64,000 nucleotides of DNA from Viridibacillus sp050278625 (GTDB lineage: Bacteria; Bacillota; Bacilli; Bacillales_A; Planococcaceae): contig NZ_JBNNTI010000021.1 of NCBI RefSeq assembly GCF_050278625.1, forward strand, positions 1-64,000, given 5' to 3'. The notes beneath the pieces were generated by a model. That model saw nothing but the letters and a program-made list of their open reading frames with translations, was not told the origin of the DNA and did no database searches. Shown here in pieces: positions 16,865 through 25,294 of this stretch. The translations under genes were made by a program, and so were the position numbers. Numbering within the stretch: position 1 is the first letter of the stretch; the number at the start of each line of letters is the position of its first letter.

Positions 16865-17269
16865 TCTTTTCTCACCTCTAGTTTATATATATAATTATAC
16901 CGCAATATGGATTGCCTGTGAAAAAAAGGTTGTATTTTGATTTAGTAAAAATCAAGAATATCCAAATACCAGGATTTTTCATTTTTCTTTTTTGGTATCC
17001 TATACCCAATCTACAACTATGTGCATTAGTGTTAGTTCCAACAGAAGAGGGCCCCTTTTATAAAAGGCTCTTTTTTATGAGTGAAGTAATCGATGATATT
17101 CCATGTAATCATGGCAACAATGAAATATAAATATTTTTTTTGATAGATTTTAATAAACTCAGCACTCCCATTTCATGCGCTACTTTTATATTATTCATAT
17201 ATGTTTCTGGATATCTATTGAGGTAGAGCCGATTGATTATTTTCAAATAACTTCTTCAATAATTCTTCT
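16865..17269. other. intergenic with a plus-strand terminator
   Basis: No convincing gene. A reading frame at 16912-17130 is judged spurious because it crosses a terminator hairpin (AGAG..CCTTTT/AAAAGG.CTCT followed by six T, about 17046-17076). Confidence 0.5.
17046..17076 (+). terminator. terminator-like hairpin
   Basis: Stem AGAG-(ggcc)-CCTTTT/AAAAGG-CTCT followed by TTTTTT on the plus strand; no recognised gene precedes it. Confidence 0.5.
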
Positions 17270-17632
17270 TTAGTAAATTTTCCATAAAGACCATAAATAT
17301 ATTATTAAACCGACAATTCCTAACGTAATTCCTATTAATGCTTTAATTTTTGATTGAACTTTTAACCAAGTGAAAATGCTATGTACTACTATTCCAATAG
17401 AAAAGAGCAAACCGCTAATTATTTTCAAAAAAACTATGTCAAATATTCGTTCAATTAATAAAATTAGAATACTAAGTGCTATCAAACCGTAAGTAGAAAG
17501 AACGCTTTTTTTCGTCAACTCTTTCTTAAACTGATTTCGCTCTACTTCTGACATCTTCTTAAAAGCTCGCCTCATCATAACAGTTGGTATCAAAGTAAAT
17601 AATAGCAATTGTATAATTGCATCTATTTTCAT
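17270..17632 (-). CDS. small membrane protein of unknown function
   Basis: 120 aa with four predicted hydrophobic segments (about residues 5-20, 46-63, 68-86 and 96-118) and a charged loop KKMSEVERNQFKKELTKKS between the first two. I do not recognise a family. The ATG at 17632 is chosen over the adjacent TTG because AAGGAAG lies 9 nt upstream. No partner gene is evident; the neighbouring DNA is repeat and IS debris. Confidence 0.6.
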   Translation of the reverse strand: MKIDAIIQLLLFTLIPTVMMRRAFKKMSEVERNQFKKELTKKSVLSTYGLIALSILILLIERIFDIVFLKIISGLLFSIGIVVHSIFTWLKVQSKIKALIGITLGIVGLIIYLWSLWKIY

Positions 17633-17789
17633 CAAATCCCACTTCCTTATACTTCATTGCCCTAAATTTCAAAACTTACTAATTTATCTAATTGTAAAAT
17701 AAGATAAATAAAAAAACGAACAAGTGAAATATGAGGGCACTGAAAAAGTCCATAAAATAAATTTTAGCCATGGCTTTTTCTTCGATATC

Positions 17790-17918
17790 GTTAATTTCCG
17801 TTCCGGCGGACGCTTTCCTGGGGACGAACCTTGAGCCTCCTCGTCGCTAACGCTCCTGTGGGGTCTCAAGATGTTCGCTAGTTCCCCAAGGAGTCGCCGC
17901 CTGCACTCCAATCAACTA
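17790..17918 (-). repeat. GC-rich interspersed repeat, diverged copy 7
   Basis: GC-rich island in minus orientation (CCGTTCCGGCGGACGC ... CTCGTCGCTAACGCTCCTG ... GGAGTCGCCGCC ... CACTCCAATCAACT). The GTTGATTGGAG end matches copies 8 and 9 rather than copies 1-6. It abuts the 5' break of the IS3 transposase remnant. Confidence 0.7.
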
Positions 17919-17929
17919 GTTTTATCGTT

Positions 17930-18656
17930 ACGCAAACACCAAAGGAGCTTCGAGACCAACAAATTGGTAACTTGTGCAAGCTACACAAATTTAGATACGG
18001 TTATCGAAAAATCACAAAATCATTAACAGGTATTAGTGAGAAAACGGTGCAACGTGTTATGCAAAAATATAACTGGCAGTGCGGTGTAAAAGTAAAAAAA
18101 CGTAAACGTACGGGCCAACCAGCTTATATCGCTCCCAATTTATTAGCCCGCGATTTTAGCGCAACAAAACCGTTAGAGAAGCTAGTAACAGATATTACTT
18201 ACTTGCCTTTTGGACAAACCATGATGTATCTTTCAAGTATCTTAGATCTGTTTAATGGCGAGATTATTGCACAAATCATTGGATCTAAGCAAGATACAGC
18301 CTTTGTTTTATGTTTTACATACGCTCAATCAATTACCTAATTTACCAGAGGGCTGCATTCTGCATAGTGATCAAGGATCTGTCTATACATCTTATGTATA
18401 TCAAAAAACAATCAAAGAAAAGGGAATTACCATGAGCATGTCTTGTAAAGGCACGCCCGTTGATAATTCCCCAATCGAAACGTTTCACTCTTCGCTAAAG
18501 TCTGAAACGTTCTACCTCGACGAAATTTATCGCACGACAAATGCGTGCGTAATAAATATGGTTGAAGAATACATTTATTATTATAACAATATCTGGATTA
18601 AAACGAAATTAAACAGCCAGTCGCCGGTACAATACCATCAACTAGCTGCAAAATAA
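17930..18656 (+). pseudogene. IS3-family (IS150-like) transposase orfB remnant
   Basis: 5'-truncated and frameshifted OrfB. The first part (to about 18320) has the HTH-like RYGYRKITKSL and the start of the integrase core TDITYLPFG (first catalytic Asp). The second part, in another frame, has LHSDQGSVYTS (second Asp region) and DNSPIETFHSSLKSE (catalytic Glu). One frameshift near 18310-18330 separates them. The 3' end is followed by the IS terminal repeat near 18697. The upstream half was lost next to the GC-rich repeat. Confidence 0.88.
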
Positions 18657-18660
18657 GGTG

Positions 18661-18697
18661 TTTTCTTATTGTCTCAAAAACGATACTCAGTAGTGCC
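18661..18697 (+). mobile_element. IS3-family right terminal inverted repeat
   Basis: GTGTTTTCTTATTGTCTCAAAAACGATACTC...GTGCC corresponds to the terminal repeat of the related element at 27504-28000 (GCACTGAGTATC...GAGACAATAAG). It marks the right end of the truncated IS copy. Confidence 0.7.
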
Positions 18698-18708
18698 GGT
18701 GTTTACTA

Positions 18709-18780
18709 TTAAAGAACATTACATTTACCTAGCTCATTATTGTCCTCTATTTTTGGCCTTCTTATTTCTATATTAAGCAT
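18709..18780 (-). pseudogene. acetyltransferase-like N-terminal fragment cut by the IS end
   Basis: A GGAGGAAG site is followed by ATG and MLNIEIRRPKIEDNNELGK, which reads like a GNAT N-terminus (I-R-x-x-x-x-E-D), then a stop just inside the IS junction. Only about 20 residues of host gene remain. Confidence 0.5.
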
Positions 18781-18886
18781 AGATACTTCCTCCAATCACT
18801 TTTTCACTATTCTCATTTACATTTTTATGAATTTTAAATTCATTTTCACATAAACAAAGTAAAGGTAATTTAGAGCTGAGAAAATC
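18781..18886. other. intergenic
   Basis: No gene; between the truncated fragment start and the end of the aldo/keto reductase gene. Confidence 0.4.
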
Positions 18887-19819
18887 TTAAACAATCTCTT
18901 CAATATCAGCTAAATCTTCGGTTGTAAGTTTTATCTCACTTGCTTTAAAATTTTCTAATATTTGTGCAGTCTTCTTCCCCCCAGGTATGACCGCTGTTAC
19001 ACCTTTTTGTGCTAATAACCAAGCGATTGCTAAATTGCCTACAGTTGTATCTTTCCTCTTAGCTATTTCTTTTAATTTCTCAACTTTTGATAAGTTAGCT
19101 TGGAAATTTCCATCTTTAAAAAGATCGACACTATTTCGCCAGTCTCCTGCATCTAATTTCAACTCTTTTGTATACTTTCCTCCAAGGATACCAAAAGCAA
19201 GAGGACCATAAGCAACAACAGCTATTTGATGAACGTTACAATATGGCAAAATTTCTGATTCAATATCACGGTTTAGCATGTTGTATTCAAGCTGTACTAC
19301 ATCAATATCCCCAGTGCTATTTGCTTCTTTTAACTGTGAAAGTGACACATTGGAAATACCGATAGCTTTGATTTTCCCTTCTTGTTTCAATTTCACCAAT
19401 TCGGCAACAGCTAACTCTAGCGAAGCGCCAGGTTCAGGGAAATGGATATAGTAAATATCAATGTAGTCTAAGCCTAATCGTTGTAAACTGGCTTCACAAG
19501 CACTACGTAAAAAAGCAGGTTCATTGTTTACAGTTGATTGACCTTGATCATTTACCGTTCTTGCACCCTTTGTAGCTAGTATATACTGATTCCGTGGGAA
19601 ACTTTGAAGTACCTCGCCTACTAATTCTTCTGAACGACCTGGGCCGTACACATCAGCAGTATCAATGAGTGTTACACGGTTATTTAATGCCACTCTCACT
19701 AACTCTTTTCCTTCTTCCTCATTCAAGTTTTCGTATAAATTATGTCCACCTACTGCGTTCGTTCCAAAACCAATTGTAGAAATTGAAATACCTTGTTTTT
19801 CGATTGTTGTATAGTTCAT
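18887..19819 (-). CDS. aldo/keto reductase family oxidoreductase
   Basis: 310 aa, a TIM-barrel NADPH-dependent reductase. Seen are GFGTNAVGG near the start, the catalytic-site segment LIDTADVYGPGRSEELVG (Asp and Tyr), ILATKGA (Lys), YIDIYYIHFP (His) and the C-terminal cofactor-binding AVIPGGKK. The substrate is unknown. Its start overlaps the stop of the upstream IclR-type gene by 4 nt (ATGA), so the two form an operon and the reductase is probably under IclR-type control. Confidence 0.92.
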   Translation of the reverse strand: MNYTTIEKQGISISTIGFGTNAVGGHNLYENLNEEEGKELVRVALNNRVTLIDTADVYGPGRSEELVGEVLQSFPRNQYILATKGARTVNDQGQSTVNNEPAFLRSACEASLQRLGLDYIDIYYIHFPEPGASLELAVAELVKLKQEGKIKAIGISNVSLSQLKEANSTGDIDVVQLEYNMLNRDIESEILPYCNVHQIAVVAYGPLAFGILGGKYTKELKLDAGDWRNSVDLFKDGNFQANLSKVEKLKEIAKRKDTTVGNLAIAWLLAQKGVTAVIPGGKKTAQILENFKASEIKLTTEDLADIEEIV

Positions 19820-20598
19820 CCAAGATTCCTCCTTTTACATTTAGCGTGATAAGTAATGAGTTCTTCAGCAATTAAGCGACTATAACTGATGATTTTTTTG
19901 GAAAGCTGATTAAATTTTCGCCGTGATATATTTTCAGTTGAACCAGAAATGGCAAAGGCTGCTACAACTTCTTGGTTGATCATAATCGGGGCTGCTATAC
20001 ATCGCATACCGATTTCAGTTTCTTCATCATCAATAGCATAGCCACGTTTGTTTATTTCTTGGATATGCCGTAAGAATAGATTCTTTTCCTGAAACGTTTG
20101 AGAAGTCATTGGCGTAAAGTCGATAGTATCAATTAAGGATTGTTTATCTTCTTCGGACGGAAAAGCCAGTAGTACTTTTCCAATGGCGGAATGATGCACT
20201 TTAGATTTTCTCTTCCTTGACTGCACATCAATCTCAATACCCTCTCTATTCACAATTCGTTTCGTAACAAGTTGCTCATCTTCGATAACAGCAATATAAA
20301 CATTTTCATGTATTTCTTTTACGACTTCAAATGGTGTTTCTAATCGATGCCAAGGAATCTTTTTAGGGTTCACAATGACCGTTTGAAAAAATGCCTGATT
20401 CACATAGAAATATGCCTTATCTTTCGTGATCAACTTGTATTCTTGTAAAATTGCTAAAATCCGATAAGTTGATGTAGAACTTAATTCAAGTGCATTCCCA
20501 ATCTCAGTCGCTTTCAGTTTTGCATGCTGTTTTAATAACTCTAACATCCTAAGACCATTTTGCAATGTTCTTTGCTCAGTTGCTTTCAACTCACTCAC
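19816..20598 (-). CDS. IclR-family transcriptional regulator
   Basis: 260 aa: N-terminal winged HTH (about residues 10-70; LKATEIGNALELSSTSTYRIL) and C-terminal IclR effector domain with HHSAIGKVLLAFPSEE, GYAIDDEETEIGMRCIAAPI and VAAFAISG. IclR regulators bind small metabolites. It is the first gene of a two-gene unit with an aldo/keto reductase and is likely autoregulatory. The start follows AGTGAGGTGAG at good spacing. Confidence 0.92.
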   Translation of the reverse strand: MSELKATEQRTLQNGLRMLELLKQHAKLKATEIGNALELSSTSTYRILAILQEYKLITKDKAYFYVNQAFFQTVIVNPKKIPWHRLETPFEVVKEIHENVYIAVIEDEQLVTKRIVNREGIEIDVQSRKRKSKVHHSAIGKVLLAFPSEEDKQSLIDTIDFTPMTSQTFQEKNLFLRHIQEINKRGYAIDDEETEIGMRCIAAPIMINQEVVAAFAISGSTENISRRKFNQLSKKIISYSRLIAEELITYHAKCKRRNLG

Positions 20599-21057
20599 CT
20601 CACTATATGTTTAGCATAATGATTGCTTGAGGAAATAGAAAATAATTGTACGATTTTTTCGTATATAGGGAAAATAGGCGGATGAATTGCTATTTTTTTG
20701 ACTCTCAATAACTTGACTAAACGTAAAGACTATCACTTAATTCTTTTAATTGTGTACATCCTGATACCTTTTTCTCTCCATAAAATATATCACAATAAGG
20801 ACTGAAAGAAGATTTAATAGCGTAGCTGTTAATATCAGCAATAGGCTTAAGCTATGATACGGATTACAATCAACAGTAACAAGATGTAACCACTCACCGC
20901 TGTATTTCGATTTAGATCCCAAATATCCACTTTGCATACACTTTTTTTAATTATTATTGAAGAATAGTTAAAATAATTGACTTTATCTGCAGAAACTATT
21001 TTCCTATACATTATTTTATAATAGGATATTTTCATATCATGATTAGGAAGCGATTTC
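20599..21057. other. intergenic with degenerate small membrane frames
   Basis: Two overlapping minus-strand frames (20746-20937 and 20847-21116) contain hydrophobic stretches (SLLLILTATLLNLLSVLIVIY and SGYILLLLIVIRII) that could be pieces of one frameshifted small membrane protein. Neither has a ribosome binding site, so no gene is called. Confidence 0.35.
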
Positions 21058-21255
21058 TTGTTTTTCACAATATTTCTAGCTATTATTTTTGCTATACTAT
21101 CAGTTTTAAATACCAATAAGCTAATCTGTTTAAAAGATTATCCATCAACAAGGCAATTAAATTTGCAAACTAAAATACTCATGACAATACCTATAATCGC
21201 CTTACTTATACTTTCAATTGTTATATACAATTTTCATTCTTTATATGAAGAATGA
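21058..21255 (+). CDS. small membrane protein, upstream half of a split frame
   Basis: 65 aa with two hydrophobic helices (about residues 2-20 and 39-57), starting at a TTG 5 nt after AGGAAGCG. It ends in TGA, and the very next codon, in the same frame, is the ATG of the following frame. The two may be one gene interrupted by a nonsense mutation, or a coupled pair. No family is recognised. Confidence 0.45.
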   Translation: MFFTIFLAIIFAILSVLNTNKLICLKDYPSTRQLNLQTKILMTIPIIALLILSIVIYNFHSLYEE

Positions 21256-21540
21256 ATGTCTCACGCATTACTTTTATTAAGTATTTGGATGCTAACTACC
21301 TACTCTATTTTTATTTATAGAAATATAAAAAGTCTAAATAATAATTTAACTACTACAATTACATTAGCTTTGATGAGCCTTATTGCAGCAATCTATTTCA
21401 CTCCTCTTGATCGATATAATAAATTGTTTAACAGCCATTATTACGTAGTACCTTTCTTTATTAGCTTAAGCTTAATTGTCATTACATACATAAATCTAAT
21501 TAGGATTAGGAAAGCTTTTTTCTCGGTACAAACAAACTAA
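21256..21540 (+). CDS. small membrane protein, downstream half of a split frame
   Basis: 94 aa with about three hydrophobic helices and a central loop FTPLDRYNKLFNSHYY. The ATG immediately follows the in-frame TGA of the preceding frame, and only a weak purine tract (GAAGAATGA) precedes it. It may be expressed by coupling or be the 3' part of a broken four- to five-helix protein. A strong terminator follows at 21589. Confidence 0.45.
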   Translation: MSHALLLLSIWMLTTYSIFIYRNIKSLNNNLTTTITLALMSLIAAIYFTPLDRYNKLFNSHYYVVPFFISLSLIVITYINLIRIRKAFFSVQTN

Positions 21541-21588
21541 TTAAATTGTTTATAGAGGAAGTATATTAAGGCAGCCAAATATAGAGTA

Positions 21589-21632
21589 AACCCTTGAATC
21601 CGACCAAAACTGGTCTAATCCAAGGGTTTTTT
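21589..21632 (+). terminator. intrinsic terminator
   Basis: AAACCCTTG-GA..ACCAAAACTGGT..TC-CAAGGGTTTTTT: an outer 9-bp stem with an inner ACCA/TGGT pair and a T-run on the plus strand. Confidence 0.85.
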
Positions 21633-21795
21633 ATGTGTGAAATAACGTGAAAGAGACCTTCATAAACTAAAAGGGTCTGCACTTGTTTTCACTGTTTTTT
21701 TGAATCACACTCCACGTTTATTGTTTTTGACTATACTAATTGCAATACTTCAAAAGAGTTGGATTTTGAACACTTAAAATTTAATTTTTAAGTTG

Positions 21796-21895
21796 ATTTG
21801 AATTCGTTTTTTATTATACAAGCCTAATATATATTGTAAAATTGCTAGGGTGGCTCTTAGGACAATGATTAAACAATGTCCTAAGAGCGTTTTTT
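21796..21895 (+). ncRNA. possible short RNA: promoter followed closely by a terminator
   Basis: TTGATT and TATACA with 16-bp spacing (about 21796-21823) are followed 30 nt later by a perfect 12-bp hairpin GCTCTTAGGACA/TGTCCTAAGAGC and a T-run (21853-21895), with no coding frame between. It could be a small RNA of 60-70 nt or a lone terminator facing the yojO gene. Confidence 0.35.
21853..21895 (+). terminator. intrinsic terminator
   Basis: A perfect 12-bp stem and GTTTTTT on the plus strand, just beyond the 3' end of the convergent yojO gene. Confidence 0.85.
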
Positions 21896-21918
21896 CAACA
21901 TCATGTCTCCCAATCAAC

Positions 21919-23817
21919 TTACCCAGACTGTATAACCAGCCCAATCATCTTCCTCAATAACCGCAACGTAACATCCGTAAACTTCTCCACACTATCTGCC
22001 GCAACAGATTGAGGTCCGTAAATCATTCGGAACAACTGCAGCTGCTCCTCAGTAGGCATATCTGTATTCAAGAATAAATGCATAACATGGATGCCTTTCT
22101 TCTCTGCTTCCATCACCGCTTCTGCTGTATCAACAATTCCATTTAGCGCATAGCCAAATGCAGAGGGTTCCCCGTCTGAGAAAACGAGTAAAAAGCGATG
22201 CTTTTCATCGCAAGCTGCTAATCGCTTCATCATCCATCGAATGGCAAAGCCGTCACGATTATCTTCATGTGCTTCTAATGCCATTATGGCAGAGCCACTA
22301 TCCTTTGCTCCGTCCTCTAATTTATGCACCCACTCAAATGTATTCGGTTGTTTTTCTTCCGTTGCCTCATACGCATCTTCGTAAAAAGAGACGATTTCAT
22401 GTGTGATGCCCATCTTGCGTAGAACATCATGGAAAAGTAGAACCGCTTGCTTTGTTTCATCCATTTTATCAATCATGGAAGCTGAGCCGTCAACTAATAA
22501 ACCAAACACTGCATCTAGAGGCTTTGCTGGTGAATTTTTCTTATAAAAGGGTTTTGGTCTTTCATCGATTAAAAAGGTTGTTAGCTTGGAGGAAAGTCGA
22601 CCTTTTGTTAAATGATCTCGTCTGGCGATTTCCTTCTGAGCCATACGCTTTCTGAATTCAGCCATTAATGCCTTTACATAAGGCTCTTGCGCATTGCGCC
22701 AAGCGACTAAATCATCCATTGAACTTGCTTCTCGGGTCGTTTCAATTCTTCTCTCTTCATAGATAACGTTGCGATGTTCTTCGCCAAAGTATTTGCCAGC
22801 ACTTTTTTTCTCAGGGGGCAATTTTTTCACATCGTTAGTATCATCTTGTTGAACAGAATCCTTTTGATCTTGTGCACCACCAATACCGACTTCAGAAATC
22901 TCTGCGTCTTCTCGTCCTTCTTCTCCTTCTGTTGACATGGCTTTTCCTTCGTTACCATGTTCTAGCTCATAGCGCATATGGACACCCTCATCAGACTGCG
23001 ATTCTCGGTGCCATGTACGAAACAACTCTTCTATCGTTTCTTTTGCCTCGTCTTTGTCACCTTGTTCTTGTTCCGTCACACCTTTATGTTCTTTAAACTT
23101 CGCTGCTTCTGCTATAGAATCCATGACTGCATAGTAAGTATGCATTAAGTCCTTATCCAAATGCTCCAAAATCATAGCCATCATGCGATAAACAAGCCGA
23201 ATACTATCTTCTGTAGAACGAGTATCATAAAGAGACTGCCAAGTGAATTGAAGAGTTTCAAAAAAGTCTGGCATACTAGATGTATCAAATTGCATAGAAC
23301 CTTCATGTGCCATGATGAATAAGTAATTTAAAGTGGCATCGGCTAAAAAGCCCTTTTGTAAATTAACTTGAAGCTGTTGTTTATGAAACTCCAAATACAC
23401 TCTTCGTCTTACATTAAATGCCTCACCTGTACCTGGCCGTTCCTTCTCAACCGCATCCATCAAACGAAATTCTTCTGCCATTAAAACAAGTTGTTCAAAC
23501 AAATGTACATAAGATCCCCCTTGCAGTTCTTCAAGTAGTTCTAAAAAAGGTTGCACCGAAAAATAGCGCCAAAATCCTGCCGCTAGCAAATAGATATCAG
23601 ATAATCGTCCTGCATGCATGATTTCTTTCTCACGATGACGCCAAAAAACACTCATTGAAAGTGCTTGCTCCTTTGGACGTAATTCTAACACTTGTCTCTC
23701 GGTTAAAGATAAGTATGGCGCATGAGATAGAGCTCGCGTTAATTGCTCATAATGGAGCATCTGGCGTGCATTAATCTGTTCATTATTAAATTGAATAAAG
23801 CGATTCATCTGTGACAT
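21919..23817 (-). CDS. yojO: VWA-domain protein, YojO/CobT-like
   Basis: 632 aa. The N-terminal half (about 1-240) is helical, residues about 240-345 are a charged low-complexity linker, and the C-terminal 200 residues form a von Willebrand A domain with MIDAS motif DGSASM (about residue 436), a later Thr/Ser-rich segment and VFSDGEP. MoxR-ATPase/VWA pairs act as chaperone-like machines inserting metals or activating partner enzymes; NorQ/NorD and CobS/CobT are models. B. subtilis yojN/yojO has the same layout and size. It lies 12 nt after the ATPase gene on the same strand. Confidence 0.88.
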   Translation of the reverse strand: MSQMNRFIQFNNEQINARQMLHYEQLTRALSHAPYLSLTERQVLELRPKEQALSMSVFWRHREKEIMHAGRLSDIYLLAAGFWRYFSVQPFLELLEELQGGSYVHLFEQLVLMAEEFRLMDAVEKERPGTGEAFNVRRRVYLEFHKQQLQVNLQKGFLADATLNYLFIMAHEGSMQFDTSSMPDFFETLQFTWQSLYDTRSTEDSIRLVYRMMAMILEHLDKDLMHTYYAVMDSIAEAAKFKEHKGVTEQEQGDKDEAKETIEELFRTWHRESQSDEGVHMRYELEHGNEGKAMSTEGEEGREDAEISEVGIGGAQDQKDSVQQDDTNDVKKLPPEKKSAGKYFGEEHRNVIYEERRIETTREASSMDDLVAWRNAQEPYVKALMAEFRKRMAQKEIARRDHLTKGRLSSKLTTFLIDERPKPFYKKNSPAKPLDAVFGLLVDGSASMIDKMDETKQAVLLFHDVLRKMGITHEIVSFYEDAYEATEEKQPNTFEWVHKLEDGAKDSGSAIMALEAHEDNRDGFAIRWMMKRLAACDEKHRFLLVFSDGEPSAFGYALNGIVDTAEAVMEAEKKGIHVMHLFLNTDMPTEEQLQLFRMIYGPQSVAADSVEKFTDVTLRLLRKMIGLVIQSG

Positions 23818-23829
23818 GCGATATCAACC

Positions 23830-24693
23830 TCACTTCACCCACGTTTTAGCTAATTCCATTACGAGCTCACGTTCACCAATGTCATCCAATTTTTCTGCAA
23901 CTGCATAACGAATTGCACGTAGTGGTTCAATATATTGAGCTAATTCAGTTGCGTCCAGTAAACTACGAATAGATGCGGCTTCTTCACTTAGTAAGCCATT
24001 CTGTACCTGTCCCTTCAAATCTTCTGCTAAATTGTACATAACATTTTTCAAACTTTGTGGTGCATTTGGGAAAGCATTCTCCCATAAATTTTTAAGTTGC
24101 TCACCAGCTAAATATGGAATGCTATAGGAAATAAAACGATTCTTCAGCGCCTCATTCATTGGTGCTGTACCGATGTAACCTTCATTGATTGCCGATAGCA
24201 CATTAAAATGTGGATGTGCTTGTATTACTTCTCCCGTAAACGGATTCGTTAACATACGACGGTAATCAAGAACACTATGCAAAATCGGTAACGTCTCCGC
24301 CTTTGCCATGTTGATTTCATCAATATATAGTAAATGTCCTTCCTTCATCGCCTTAACAACCGGACCTTCCACAAACTCAATTACTGTTTCTCCGTCCTTT
24401 TGTACAATCGTCTTAAAACCAAGTAAGCTTTCTGCATCTAAATCAACCGAGCAGTTGATACTGTGCATCGGCTGTCCGAAATAAGCAGACACCGATTCAG
24501 CTAACTTTGTTTTACCTGAACCAGCTGGACCCTTTAATAGCACTGGTTTTTGCAAAGCAACACTTATTAATACATCTTGCCACAGCGTTGGATCTGGTGA
24601 AATATAGCCGCCATTTCCAATAAGTAATACCTGTTCTTCACTATATATACGAGCTAGGCGCTCATTTTTTACCTTTTCAACTAATTCATGCAT
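23830..24693 (-). CDS. yojN: MoxR-type AAA+ ATPase, YojN-like
   Basis: 287 aa with Walker A GPAGSGKTKLA, Walker B LLYIDEINMA, sensor motif NVLSAINEGYIGT and arginine-finger region EALKNRF. This is the MoxR/NorQ subclass of AAA+ proteins, partner of VWA proteins. The start is set at the ATG at 24693, which has AAGGGGGA 7 nt upstream; a longer frame to 24744 has no site. It is co-transcribed with the downstream VWA gene. The partner enzyme is not encoded nearby. Confidence 0.9.
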   Translation of the reverse strand: MHELVEKVKNERLARIYSEEQVLLIGNGGYISPDPTLWQDVLISVALQKPVLLKGPAGSGKTKLAESVSAYFGQPMHSINCSVDLDAESLLGFKTIVQKDGETVIEFVEGPVVKAMKEGHLLYIDEINMAKAETLPILHSVLDYRRMLTNPFTGEVIQAHPHFNVLSAINEGYIGTAPMNEALKNRFISYSIPYLAGEQLKNLWENAFPNAPQSLKNVMYNLAEDLKGQVQNGLLSEEAASIRSLLDATELAQYIEPLRAIRYAVAEKLDDIGERELVMELAKTWVK

Positions 24694-24729
24694 GATTAGT
24701 TCCCCCTTGTTGTGCTTACATATGATAAA

Positions 24730-24766
24730 AAACGACTTTCGCATATTTTTGCGGAAGCCGTTTTTG
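24730..24766 (-). terminator. terminator, bidirectional in form
   Basis: A stem around CTTTCGCA/TGCGGAAG with CG extensions, flanked by AAAAAACG and CGTTTTT; on the minus strand it ends the DUF6501-like gene. Confidence 0.7.
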
Positions 24767-24778
24767 GTTTGATATTAC

Positions 24779-24976
24779 TTATTCAAAGTATTCTTTGTAG
24801 AAGCCACCAATATGTCCTGAATTATCGATTACAAAAATGAATTCTTCCGTTTCATTTTTCACTTCATATTCTTTTCCAACTGTTAGTACATTTGATACAA
24901 GGTATTTTTTTGCATCTGTTTGTTTACAAGTAACTGTTTTAATTGTTGGTGCGTCTTTCCATTTTAAATGTAACAT
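24779..24976 (-). CDS. small conserved protein (DUF6501-like)
   Basis: 65 aa, soluble, with the pattern ATKYLVSNVLTVGKEY-like (here DAKKYLVSNVLTVGKEYEVK), EEFIFVIDNSG and GGFYKEYF, which I recall from the small Bacillales DUF6501 family. The fold is probably a small beta barrel; the function is unknown. It is a single gene with its own terminator and an AGAGAGGTTG site before the ATG. Confidence 0.7.
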   Translation of the reverse strand: MLHLKWKDAPTIKTVTCKQTDAKKYLVSNVLTVGKEYEVKNETEEFIFVIDNSGHIGGFYKEYFE

Positions 24977-25294
24977 GTAGAAACAACCTCTCTTATTAGA
25001 AAATCCTTAATGAATACGTAAATAGATTACATTCTCCTATTTTAAACGATTTTCACTGGATTGTGCGAGAAAAGCGCATAATTTTTTGAGAAATTGTAAC
25101 TGAATACTAAAGTTATTTATAAACACAAGCCAAGCTTAACAACTTTTATTAGTTAAAGCTCTTCGTAATTAGTAAAAAATTCATATACAAAAATTCATCA
25201 TTTTTAGTAACCCACTAATTGTAAGTAACACCATCAAAAGATATTTTATGTTAAAATAGGTTATATTTGAAAAAATATTTAGGAGGGAAGTAAA
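24977..25294. other. intergenic between divergent genes
   Basis: No gene seen. The plus-strand side ends with AGGAGGGAAGTAAA, the ribosome binding site of the next gene. Confidence 0.4.

Noticed and set aside
16912..17130. 72-codon plus-strand frame
   Set aside because: It runs through a terminator hairpin and its composition is not protein-like; no family resemblance.
17684..17911. 75-codon minus-strand frame
   Set aside because: Coincides with diverged repeat copy 7.
20746..21116. Two overlapping minus-strand small membrane ORFs
   Set aside because: No ribosome binding site for either; at best one decayed gene, so not called as CDS.
21919..24693. MoxR/VWA pair as a novel defence system
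   Set aside because: Sizes, order and motifs match the known yojN/yojO chaperone-type pair; no nuclease or other defence gene is nearby.
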